Shown: in pieces, positions 8,126 to 14,979 of the stretch | Numbering within the stretch: the stretch's first letter is position 1 | Layout: every line of letters begins with the position of its first letter | Notes under the pieces: generated by a model | What the model was told of the DNA's origin: nothing | The model's input: only the letters and a program-made list of their open reading frames with translations | Database searches by the model: none | From: Flavobacteriaceae bacterium | Lineage (GTDB): Bacteria; Bacteroidota; Bacteroidia; Flavobacteriales; Flavobacteriaceae | Length of the DNA: 28,400 nucleotides | Direction of reading: 5' to 3' | Assembly: GCA_014239895.1 (NCBI GenBank) | Contig: JAAZXZ010000045.1 | Coordinates: forward strand, 1 to 28,400 | Program-made: the position numbers and the translations under genes

Positions 8126-8544
8126 AAAAAATTAATTCATTTATAGTATTACTTATTATTTTATATTCTTGTTCAGTAGATAATAATATTGACATTTTAA
8201 ATGGATACTGGGAAATTCAATCTGTAAAGAAGGAAGGTCAACTTATAAAAAAATATCCCTTTAGTAATACAATTGATTATTTTTACGTAAAAGACCTAGA
8301 GGGTTATAGAAAAAAGGTAACTCCTCAGTCTAATGGAAGATTTATGATTACTCTTCATCAAGCTAATCTTAACATAACAAAAGAAAATGGAGAATTTACT
8401 TTAAGATATTTAAACAAGAATAAAACATACTTTGAAAAAATAAAGAAAATTGATTCACAACAACTAATTATTTTAGATAAAGAAGGTTATATTTATAAAT
8501 ACAATCGCTATATCCCCACAGAGATAAATAAAGATGGAGAATAA
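8122..8544 (+). CDS. Small lipoprotein, lipocalin-like
   Basis: A 140-residue protein with a type II signal peptide: [17 protein letters not shown], lipobox LYSC with Cys17. It should therefore be a lipid-anchored envelope protein. After the Cys, the pattern [14 protein letters not shown] followed by alternating beta-like stretches ([42 protein letters not shown]) suggests a small lipocalin-like barrel, as in the lipoproteins commonly found between recF and the DUF721 gene in flavobacteria. The start is TTG, overlapping the recF stop. The 3' end overlaps the next gene by 11 bases. No ligand or function can be inferred. It may be linked to its neighbours only by synteny. Confidence 0.75.
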   Translation: MKKINSFIVLLIILYSCSVDNNIDILNGYWEIQSVKKEGQLIKKYPFSNTIDYFYVKDLEGYRKKVTPQSNGRFMITLHQANLNITKENGEFTLRYLNKNKTYFEKIKKIDSQQLIILDKEGYIYKYNRYIPTEINKDGE

Positions 8545-8818
8545 CTTAAAAATTGACAGCTTAATTAAATTCTTTATTAAAGAAAATAATCTAGAAAATG
8601 GATTAGAAAATGTAAAGATAAAAGATCTGTGGCATGAAATAATGAAAAATGGTGTTGCAAATTATACTACAGATGTAAATCTAAAAAATGGAACACTATA
8701 TATTAAGTTAAAATCTTCCGTTCTAAGAGAAGAATTAAGTTATGGAAAAGAAAAAATTGTAAAACTTTTAAATGAAAAGTTAAAAAAGGATCTTATAAAA
8801 AAGATTGTATTAAGATAA
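8534..8818 (+). CDS. DUF721 / DciA-like protein
   Basis: A 94-residue cytoplasmic protein with the compact DUF721 pattern: IKFFIKENNLENGLENVKI, DLWHEIMKNGVANYT, then LKNGTLYIKLKSSVLREELSYGK and a C-terminal INEKL-type helix ending KKIVLR. DUF721 includes DciA, the replicative helicase (DnaB) operator of bacteria that lack DnaC or DnaI loaders. Placement in one unit with recF fits a replication role. The ATG lies inside the 3' end of the lipoprotein gene (11-base overlap), so it is probably translationally coupled. Only 4 bases separate its stop from the end of ndk on the other strand. Family assignment is good; the helicase-loader role is inferred from the family and has not been shown for this short Bacteroidota form. 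Confidence 0.82.
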   Translation: MENNLKIDSLIKFFIKENNLENGLENVKIKDLWHEIMKNGVANYTTDVNLKNGTLYIKLKSSVLREELSYGKEKIVKLLNEKLKKDLIKKIVLR

Positions 8819-8822
8819 ATTA

Positions 8823-9242
8823 CTAAAACATATCTTCCTCAGAAAAATGAAATCTAGATTCAATTAATGCATTTTCATTAGTGTCACTCCCATGAATAGC
8901 ATTTTCACTAATAGAAGTTGCAAATAGTTTTCTAATTGTACCAGCAGCAGCAGCAGCGGGATCAGTAGATCCAATAAGTAATCTAAATTGTTCCACAGCA
9001 TCTTCCTTTTCTAGTACTGCAGCTACAATTGGCCCCCTAGTCATATATGAAACTAATTCATCAAAAAATGGACGTTCTCTATGAATAGAATAAAAGTTTC
9101 TTGCATCCTTATTACTCATCTGGGTTAATTTCATTGCTACAATTCTAAAACCAGCTGAATTTATTTTTTCAAGTATTGCCCCTATATTTCCCTTTTCAAC
9201 TGAATCAGGTTTTAACATCGTAAAAGTTCTATTTGTTGTCAT
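8823..9242 (-). CDS. ndk: Nucleoside diphosphate kinase
   Basis: A 139-residue enzyme that transfers the gamma phosphate from ATP to nucleoside diphosphates through a phosphohistidine. Motifs are [15 protein letters not shown] (6-20), the Kpn-loop region [13 protein letters not shown] (66-78), [17 protein letters not shown] (91-107) and NAIHGSD with the catalytic His117 (114-120). The normal length and intact active site leave little doubt. Residues 96-100 are five alanines encoded by five identical GCT codons, in a loop that normally varies. The gene is monocistronic: divergent from nrnA and convergent with the DUF721 gene. A full -7 match (9257-9264) lies about 15 bases before the ATG. Confidence 0.97.
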   Translation of the reverse strand: MTTNRTFTMLKPDSVEKGNIGAILEKINSAGFRIVAMKLTQMSNKDARNFYSIHRERPFFDELVSYMTRGPIVAAVLEKEDAVEQFRLLIGSTDPAAAAAGTIRKLFATSISENAIHGSDTNENALIESRFHFSEEDMF

Positions 9243-9256
9243 CTATTTTTTGAGTG

Positions 9257-9264
9257 CAAAAGTA
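9257..9264 (-). promoter_or_regulatory. Candidate -7 promoter element for ndk
   Basis: Read on the minus strand: TACTTTTG followed by C, a full TAnnTTTG match extended by the often-seen C. It is 14 bases upstream of the ndk ATG, giving a very short leader. A -33 TTTG or TTG is not visible at the expected spacing. Confidence 0.45.
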
Positions 9265-9319
9265 ACACTTTTTGCTAAATAGTAAATAAAATAAAAATTA
9301 CCTTTATTGTATTATGTCG

Positions 9320-9327
9320 TATATTCG
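9320..9327 (+). promoter_or_regulatory. Possible -7 promoter element for nrnA
   Basis: TATATTCG differs from TAnnTTTG at one position and ends 6 bases before the ATG at 9334. If used, transcription would begin at or next to the start codon, giving a leaderless message. This would also make the upstream TTG at 9307 an untranscribed false start. Weak evidence. Confidence 0.3.
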
Positions 9328-9333
9328 CAAATT

Positions 9334-10344
9334 ATGACGCAAAAAGATGTTCAAGAAATAAAAGGAATCTTATCAGAGCCAAAAAAGATAGTTATTGTAC
9401 ACCACAAAAATGCAGATGGCGATGCTATTGGATCTTCAATGGCTCTAAACACCTATTTAAATATATGTGGACATAAATCAAATGTTATTAGTCCAAATAA
9501 ATTTCCTGATTTCTTAAAATGGCTTGACAACAAAAATGAAATTGCCATATTTAATAATTCAGATCATCAAATAAATCTTATAAATAATTCTGATATAATA
9601 TTTACTCTTGATTTTAATAGTTTGGAGAGATGTGGAGACATGAAAGATTTAATCAATAAGTCTAAAGCCATAAAAATACTTATTGATCATCATGAAAACC
9701 CAAAGAACTATGCTGACTATCTATATTCTGATACAAAAATTAGTTCTACCTGTGAAATGATATATCATTTTATTGAAAAATTAGGTGATAATGACAAGAT
9801 AAATTCATCTATTGCCGAAGCTATATATACAGGTATAATGACTGATACAGGTTCTTTTAAATTTTCATCTACATCAAGTATAACACATAAAGTAATTTCA
9901 GATCTATTAGAAAAAGGGGCTGATAAAACCAAAATTCATAATGAAATATATGATAACAATAGAATTGAAAAGATCAAGTTGTTGAGTTTTGCATTAAATA
10001 AAATTGAAATTATTCCTGAATATAATACAGCTTTTATCACATTAGCTCAAAAGGATTTAAATAACTTTAATTTTAGAAAAGGTGATACAGAAGGAATTGT
10101 AAATTATGGATTGTCAATAAAAAAAATAAAGTTTGCTGCAATATTTATTGAAGATAAAAAAGAGAACATAATCAAAATTTCTTTTAGATCTAAAGGAAAT
10201 TTTGATGTGAATAAATTTTCAGGAGACACTTTTAATGGTGGTGGACATAAGAATGCTTCAGGAGCAATTAGTAGAGATTCTTTATCATCAACAATTGTTA
10301 ATTTTAAAAATGCATTAAAAAAATATAAAACTGAACTAAACTAA
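9334..10344 (+). CDS. nrnA: DHH/DHHA1 phosphoesterase, NrnA-like (nanoRNase / pAp phosphatase)
   Basis: A 336-residue cytoplasmic enzyme from the chosen start. The DHH domain shows VIVHHKNADGDAIGSS (about 21-35), the metal-binding LDFNS box, the name-giving IDHHE (about 117-121) and TGIMTDTGSFKFS. The C-terminal DHHA1 domain ends with FNGGGHKNASGA. NrnA-type enzymes degrade very short RNAs and dephosphorylate 3'-phosphoadenosine 5'-phosphate. A longer reading from a TTG at 9307 would add nine residues, but the -7-like motif lies within them, and MTQKDVQEIK is a natural N-terminus. It is divergent from ndk and 5 bases upstream of the peptidyl-prolyl isomerase gene. The enzyme class is sure; the exact substrate preference is inferred from the family. 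Confidence 0.92.
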   Translation: MTQKDVQEIKGILSEPKKIVIVHHKNADGDAIGSSMALNTYLNICGHKSNVISPNKFPDFLKWLDNKNEIAIFNNSDHQINLINNSDIIFTLDFNSLERCGDMKDLINKSKAIKILIDHHENPKNYADYLYSDTKISSTCEMIYHFIEKLGDNDKINSSIAEAIYTGIMTDTGSFKFSSTSSITHKVISDLLEKGADKTKIHNEIYDNNRIEKIKLLSFALNKIEIIPEYNTAFITLAQKDLNNFNFRKGDTEGIVNYGLSIKKIKFAAIFIEDKKENIIKISFRSKGNFDVNKFSGDTFNGGGHKNASGAISRDSLSSTIVNFKNALKKYKTELN

Positions 10345-10349
10345 TAAAA

Positions 10350-11489
10350 ATGAAAACTAGATTACCAATATTAATTTTTCTATTGTTAAATATCCTTTTT
10401 GTCTCATGTCAAGACAAGCATACTGATCTTGAAAATGGACTATTTGCAGAATTTAAAACAACTCATGGGACTATGGTTGCTGAATTATACTATGAAAAAA
10501 CACCTATTACTGTTGCAAACTTTGTAGCATTAGCTGAAGGGAATCATCCAGATGTTCGGGAAGTTTTTAAAGGGAAACCTTATTATAATGGGATAATCTT
10601 CCATAGAGTTATGGATAAATTTATGATTCAAGGTGGTGATCCAGAAGCAACTGGGAAAGGTGGTCCTGGATACCAGTTCTTTGATGAGATTACAAATTTA
10701 AAACATGATAAACCTGGAGTTCTTTCCATGGCAAATGGTGGTCCAGCAACAAATGGAAGCCAGTTTTTTATAACAGAAGCTCCTGCCCCATGGCTTGATG
10801 GCCTACACACAGTTTTTGGTCAATTAGTAAAGGGAATAGAAATTCAAGATTCTATATCTAATGTAAAAACTGGAACTGGAAACAGACCTATTTCTGATGT
10901 AATTATAAATGAGTTAAATATTATAAGAAAAGGCGAAGCAGCACAATTATTTGATGCTCCAATAACTTGGGGAAATAAAGATAAAATTGAAAGTAACTCA
11001 AAAATACAAGAGGAATTAAAGATGAAAGAGGTAATCAAAAAGATGGATTCTTTAGCAAAAATAGATCTTATAAAATTAGATGAATACAATAAAAAGTCAA
11101 TAAAGCAAAAATCTGGAGTTAAAATATACGTAATAAAACAAGGAAAGGGGATAAAACCAAAAGATGGTAATGTAGTAAAATTATATGCTGATGGTTATTT
11201 AACAAACGGAGTATTATTTTGGTCAAATAATATAGACATAAATGAAAGACATGGCAAGTATGATGTAGATAAAGAAGCTAGAGGTTTTTATGATCCTATA
11301 GAAATGGAATTAAGTCCAGACATGCAATTGATTCCAGGGTTTAAAGAAGCTGTTTATACTATGAATGTTGGGGATATAATTTATTGCTTTATTCCATATC
11401 ATTTAGCCTATGGAAGTGAGTCTAGGGGTTTAATTCTCCCTAATTCAGACTTGTCTTTTATAATACATATGGTTACTGCTGAAAACTAA
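10350..11489 (+). CDS. Lipoprotein peptidyl-prolyl isomerase with cyclophilin and FKBP domains
   Basis: A 379-residue protein with a type II signal peptide ending at Cys20 (lipobox FVSC), so it is probably anchored in the envelope facing the periplasm. Residues about 32-192 are a cyclophilin domain with its active-site residues: FHR (84-86), QGGD (94-97), MANGGP (127-132), SQFFIT (137-142) and Trp148. After a charged helical linker (about 205-252) comes an FKBP-type domain (about 255-377): GYLTNGVLFWSN, LIPGFKEAVYTMNVGD and YHLAYGS. In the FKBP part the Asp usually following the conserved Phe is Trp (FWS instead of FDS), so that half may be weak or non-catalytic. The role is probably folding of exported proteins. 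Cotranscribed with nrnA; it overlaps the end of pepD by 4 bases. Confidence 0.93.
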   Translation: MKTRLPILIFLLLNILFVSCQDKHTDLENGLFAEFKTTHGTMVAELYYEKTPITVANFVALAEGNHPDVREVFKGKPYYNGIIFHRVMDKFMIQGGDPEATGKGGPGYQFFDEITNLKHDKPGVLSMANGGPATNGSQFFITEAPAPWLDGLHTVFGQLVKGIEIQDSISNVKTGTGNRPISDVIINELNIIRKGEAAQLFDAPITWGNKDKIESNSKIQEELKMKEVIKKMDSLAKIDLIKLDEYNKKSIKQKSGVKIYVIKQGKGIKPKDGNVVKLYADGYLTNGVLFWSNNIDINERHGKYDVDKEARGFYDPIEMELSPDMQLIPGFKEAVYTMNVGDIIYCFIPYHLAYGSESRGLILPNSDLSFIIHMVTAEN

Positions 11490-12949
11490 TTTTTCTTAGG
11501 AATATTTTTTAATATCTCAATTAAAAAATTCCAAAATTTCTTAGTTGATGAAATACAGGCCTTCTCGTCAGGAGAGTGAGCTCCAAGAATTGTAGGTCCA
11601 AAACTAATCATCTCCATATTAGGATAATGAGAACCTATAATTCCACATTCTAAACCTGCATGGATAACATTTACCTTTGGTTGTTGATTATTTAATTTCT
11701 TATAACAATTAACTGCGACTGATAATATATCTGAATTCATATTAGGTTCCCAACCAGGATATCCTCCAGACAATTCTACTTGAAAATCATTATTTTTAAA
11801 AATATTACTAATCAAATTAGATAATTCATTTTTTGAGTTCTCTACAGATGATCTGGTAAGACACTTAATTATGATTGTTCCACCACTAACAACAATACTT
11901 GCTAGATTATTTGAAGTTTCTACTAAATTATCTATTGTTTTACTCATTAAAAATACCCCATTTGGACATGCCTCTAAGCATTCAATTAATTTTTGATGAT
12001 CATCTTTATTAAGTGGCTTATATTCTCCAATAGCATCAGATAAACTAATGTTAAAATTTGGATCTAAATCTTTATACTTTGTTTTTTTCAAATCATAAAA
12101 ATTAGTTATTTCTTGATTTATTTTAGAATAGTCATCTTTTTTAATTTGAACTATAGAATAACTTTCTCTAGGAATTGCATTCCTAAGATTTCCTCCTTTA
12201 ATTTCACTTATTCTAACATCAAATTTAGAATCAAGATCTTTTATTAATGAGTTTAAAATTTTATTAGAATTTCCAAGACCCTTGTGAATTTCTGCACCAG
12301 AATGTCCTCCAGTAAGACCATTAACCAGAATCTTTACAAAAGTGCTATGTGGATCAATATCATCAGTCATATATGTTTTACTAATATTTATATCTATTCC
12401 TCCAGCACAACCAATACAAATCTCGTCATCTTCTTCTGTATCTAAATTCAATAAAATTTCTCCATTAAGAGCATTTCCGTCAAGATTCAATGCTCCAGTC
12501 ATTCCTGTTTCCTCATCAATAGTAAATAGGGCTTCTATTTCAGGGTGAGATATATCCGTACTTTGTAAAATACTCATTATTGAAGCAACACCAAGTCCAT
12601 TGTCAGCTCCTAGCGTAGTACCTTTAGCCTTTACCCAATCTCCATCAATATGCATAATTATACCAGAATTTTCAAAGTCAAACTCTACATCATTATTTTT
12701 CTCATGAACCATATCTACATGAGATTGTAGAACAATTGTCTTACAATTCTTCATGTCATCAGTAGAAGGTTTATTAATTATTAAATTTCCTATACTATCC
12801 TTAAAACAATTTAGATTTAATTTTTTAGCAAATTGAATTAAAAAGTCTACAACCTTTTCTTCTCTTTTAGACGGTCTAGGAACAGAATTTAAATCTGTAA
12901 AATTATTCCACAAACTACTAGGTTCAATAACTCGAATTTCATTATTCAT
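11486..12949 (-). CDS. pepD: Aminoacyl-histidine dipeptidase (PepD, M20 family)
   Basis: A 487-residue metallopeptidase that hydrolyses Xaa-His dipeptides and other small peptides. Motifs from the chosen start: QSHVDMVHE with zinc ligand His77 (about 75-83), LGADNGLGVA with bridging Asp116, and IDEETGMTGA with the catalytic and ligand Glu pair 146-147. The lid (dimerisation) domain has NGLTGGHSGAEIHKGLGN, and the C-terminus has IHAGLECGIIG and MISFGPTILGAHSPDE. The ATG at 12949 gives MNNEIRVIEPSSLWNNF. An upstream TTG at 12970 lies inside a -7 promoter motif and is rejected. The gene is monocistronic, divergent from the DUF3810 gene across a short region with a perfect inverted repeat. Confidence 0.94.
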   Translation of the reverse strand: MNNEIRVIEPSSLWNNFTDLNSVPRPSKREEKVVDFLIQFAKKLNLNCFKDSIGNLIINKPSTDDMKNCKTIVLQSHVDMVHEKNNDVEFDFENSGIIMHIDGDWVKAKGTTLGADNGLGVASIMSILQSTDISHPEIEALFTIDEETGMTGALNLDGNALNGEILLNLDTEEDDEICIGCAGGIDINISKTYMTDDIDPHSTFVKILVNGLTGGHSGAEIHKGLGNSNKILNSLIKDLDSKFDVRISEIKGGNLRNAIPRESYSIVQIKKDDYSKINQEITNFYDLKKTKYKDLDPNFNISLSDAIGEYKPLNKDDHQKLIECLEACPNGVFLMSKTIDNLVETSNNLASIVVSGGTIIIKCLTRSSVENSKNELSNLISNIFKNNDFQVELSGGYPGWEPNMNSDILSVAVNCYKKLNNQQPKVNVIHAGLECGIIGSHYPNMEMISFGPTILGAHSPDEKACISSTKKFWNFLIEILKNIPKKN

Positions 12950-12967
12950 ATATGTGTTTTTGAGATA

Positions 12968-12975
12968 CAAATTTA
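12968..12975 (-). promoter_or_regulatory. Candidate -7 promoter element for pepD
   Basis: Minus-strand octamer TAAATTTG, a full TAnnTTTG match, 18 bases upstream of the pepD ATG. The adjacent inverted repeat begins 2 bases upstream of it, so anything bound to the repeat would sit in the spacer between -7 and -33. No clear -33 element is seen. Confidence 0.45.
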
Positions 12976-12976
12976 A

Positions 12977-13011
12977 TTAATAAATAGATTAACTTAATAT
13001 CTATTTATTAA
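12977..13011. repeat. Perfect 13-bp inverted repeat between pepD and DUF3810 genes
   Basis: Left arm 12977-12989 (TTAATAAATAGAT) and right arm 12999-13011 are exact reverse complements with a 9-base spacer. The centre-to-centre distance of the arms is 22 bases, about two helix turns. It lies in the 70-base divergent intergenic region, between the pepD -7 motif and the start codon at 13020. It could be an operator for a dimeric regulator or an RNA hairpin in a leader. The arms are very AT-rich, so chance is not excluded. Confidence 0.55.
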
Positions 13012-13019
13012 CTTTATTT

Positions 13020-14126
13020 ATGCTTAAATTAAAGAAAATATTAGCCTTAAGCCTAATTCCTCAATATTTAGTTGTACAATTTCTTTCCTATTACCCTGAT
13101 TTTATTGAAATAATATATTCTAATTATATATATACATATATATCAGGTTTTTTAAGAAGCATTTCTATTAAAATCCCATTTGCAATTGGAGATATATTCT
13201 ATCTTTTTGTTAGTATTTTCTCAATTTATTGGATTGTCTTAAATATAAAAAGTCCTAAAAAACTATTTGTTGAAATATTTGCTGGTATATCTGTTATATA
13301 TTTTTTTTTTAATATAAGCTGGGGTCTTAACTACTACAGAATACCAATAAATAAACAAATTGAAGATGTTAATTACTCATATGAAGACTTAAATAAGTTT
13401 ACAACAGAATTAATTCAAAAAATTAATAAACTACATAATAAACTTACAGTAAGTGACACCTTGAAAGTTGTTCTTCCTTATAATTTTAAAGAAAATTCAA
13501 GAATAGCTATTAATAGCTATATTAAATTGTCCAAAAAAAATATGTCAAATAACAATGAAAATAGTTTAATGATTAAATCCTTAAAGAGTATATCTAATTT
13601 CACTAATCGTAAGAATAATGAAAATATAAAAGCATCTATCATAAGCTATCCCCTAACCTATATGGGTTTTAGTGGATATTTAAACCCTTTTACACATGAA
13701 TACAATATTAATGGATTAATACCCAATAATAGTATTCCTATGGTAATGAGTCATGAAATTGCTCATGAAATAGGTTTTTCATCTGAAATGGAAGCTAACT
13801 TTATTGGCTATATAGCATTAATTAGTAGTGATAACCTGTACTACCAATATTTTGGAAACACTTTTGCTTTAAGACAATGCTTAAGTGAATTACAAAAAGA
13901 TAATAAGGAGATATATAATTCACATCTTTCCTCTATAAACAGAGGAATATTAAAAAACTATAGAGAAATTTTTGAATTTTGGGATAATTATAATAATCCA
14001 CTTGAGCCTATTATTAAAAAAATCTATGACAGTTTCTTAAAAATAAATAAAGTAAAAAATGGTATTAGAAGTTATAATCAAAGTCTTTCTTTAATTTTAA
14101 ACTATAATAAATTCTATAATGATTAA
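13020..14126 (+). CDS. DUF3810 family membrane protein with HExxH metallopeptidase motif
   Basis: A 368-residue protein. The N-terminal 110 residues contain three hydrophobic segments (about 8-25, 55-73, 83-102), the last leading into the conserved SWGLNYYRIP. The C-terminal soluble part has YMGFSGYLNPFT and VMSHEIAHEIGFSSEMEANF, a zinc metallopeptidase signature: HEIAH with a downstream Glu (EAN) as likely third ligand. This matches DUF3810, a family common in Bacteroidota. The substrate is unknown, and activity is inferred only from the motif. The start is ATG, and the 3' end overlaps the next gene by 8 bases, so the two genes are probably coupled. The downstream neighbour is an RNA methyltransferase and the divergent neighbour is pepD, the usual flavobacterial order. 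Confidence 0.85.
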   Translation: MLKLKKILALSLIPQYLVVQFLSYYPDFIEIIYSNYIYTYISGFLRSISIKIPFAIGDIFYLFVSIFSIYWIVLNIKSPKKLFVEIFAGISVIYFFFNISWGLNYYRIPINKQIEDVNYSYEDLNKFTTELIQKINKLHNKLTVSDTLKVVLPYNFKENSRIAINSYIKLSKKNMSNNNENSLMIKSLKSISNFTNRKNNENIKASIISYPLTYMGFSGYLNPFTHEYNINGLIPNNSIPMVMSHEIAHEIGFSSEMEANFIGYIALISSDNLYYQYFGNTFALRQCLSELQKDNKEIYNSHLSSINRGILKNYREIFEFWDNYNNPLEPIIKKIYDSFLKINKVKNGIRSYNQSLSLILNYNKFYND

Positions 14127-14916
14127 AAAAATAAGAAGTGTAACCAATTCTGAAATAAAAGAATACACTAAACTATTAAAGAAATCAAAAGCTAGAAGAG
14201 AAGCAAAACTATTCTTAATTGAAGGAGCTAGAGAGTTAAATATTGCAATTAAGAATAACTATTCTATCTGTAAAATCATGTTTAATCCAAATCTTATAGA
14301 TGAAAATGAGGTTAAAAAATATGTCGGAGATAAAATCAAATGTATAGAAGTGAGTCAGAATGTATACAATAAGATTTCTTATAGAAGCAGTACTGAAGGA
14401 ATTATAGCTCTAGCTGAAGAAAAAAATCACAAATTAGAAAAATTGAAATTTAAGTCAACTACTCCCCTAATAATGATTCTGGATGGAATAGAAAAACCCG
14501 GGAACATAGGCGCATTATTAAGAACGTCTGATGCAGCAAAAGTAGATGCTGTGTTTATTGTTAACCAAAAAACTGATCTGTATAATCCTAATATTATTAG
14601 ATCTAGTATTGGATGCTTATTTAGCAATCAAATAATTTTATCTAATATAAAAGATACTATAGATTTTCTTAATAAAACTAAAATCCAAATAATCTCAACT
14701 TCATTAACAGCTTCTAAGCAATATCAAAAAATAAATTATAAAAAAGCATCTGCAATAGTTCTAGGATCAGAAGATAAGGGAATAAGTAAAGAATGGCATT
14801 CGAAATCCAATGAGCTAATATATATACCAATGGAAGGTCAAGCAAACTCCTTAAACGTGTCTAATTCCGGGGCTATAATCATATATGAAGCTAAAAGACA
14901 GAGAAATTTTACATAA
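14119..14916 (+). CDS. SpoU/TrmH family RNA 2'-O-methyltransferase
   Basis: A 265-residue enzyme. The N-terminal substrate-binding region (KARREAKLFLIEGARELNIA) is that of rRNA-type SpoU proteins. The SPOUT domain has the three knotted motifs in order: motif 1 EKPGNIGALLRTSDA (about 121-135), motif 2 VLGSEDKGIS (about 213-222) and motif 3 YIPMEGQANSLNVSNSGAII (about 235-254). These bind S-adenosylmethionine in a trefoil knot and place the methyl group on a ribose 2'-OH. It could modify 23S rRNA (RlmB-like) or tRNA; the sequence alone does not tell. The start overlaps the end of the DUF3810 gene. The 63-base gap to spoT follows. Confidence 0.92.
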   Translation: MIKKIRSVTNSEIKEYTKLLKKSKARREAKLFLIEGARELNIAIKNNYSICKIMFNPNLIDENEVKKYVGDKIKCIEVSQNVYNKISYRSSTEGIIALAEEKNHKLEKLKFKSTTPLIMILDGIEKPGNIGALLRTSDAAKVDAVFIVNQKTDLYNPNIIRSSIGCLFSNQIILSNIKDTIDFLNKTKIQIISTSLTASKQYQKINYKKASAIVLGSEDKGISKEWHSKSNELIYIPMEGQANSLNVSNSGAIIIYEAKRQRNFT

Positions 14917-14979
14917 TAATAAATCCTAAATTTTTATTAAAGCCTTTGTCTATTAATTTGTTTATGGTAATTTTAGATT

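Noticed and set aside
8812..8836. Six-base inverted repeat between the DUF721 and ndk ends as a terminator
   Set aside because: AAGATA/TATCTT arms are short and AT-rich with a 13-base loop; expected by chance in this sequence.
9307..9333. TTG at 9307 as the nrnA start
   Set aside because: It would add nine residues that overlap a -7-like motif; the ATG at 9334 gives a normal N-terminus.
12950..12970. TTG at 12970 as the pepD start
   Set aside because: It lies inside a full TAnnTTTG promoter match, while the ATG at 12949 starts right before the conserved region.
14953..14960. TTAATTTG as a promoter of spoT
   Set aside because: It misses the key A of TAnnTTTG, and there is no -33 element; too weak to list.
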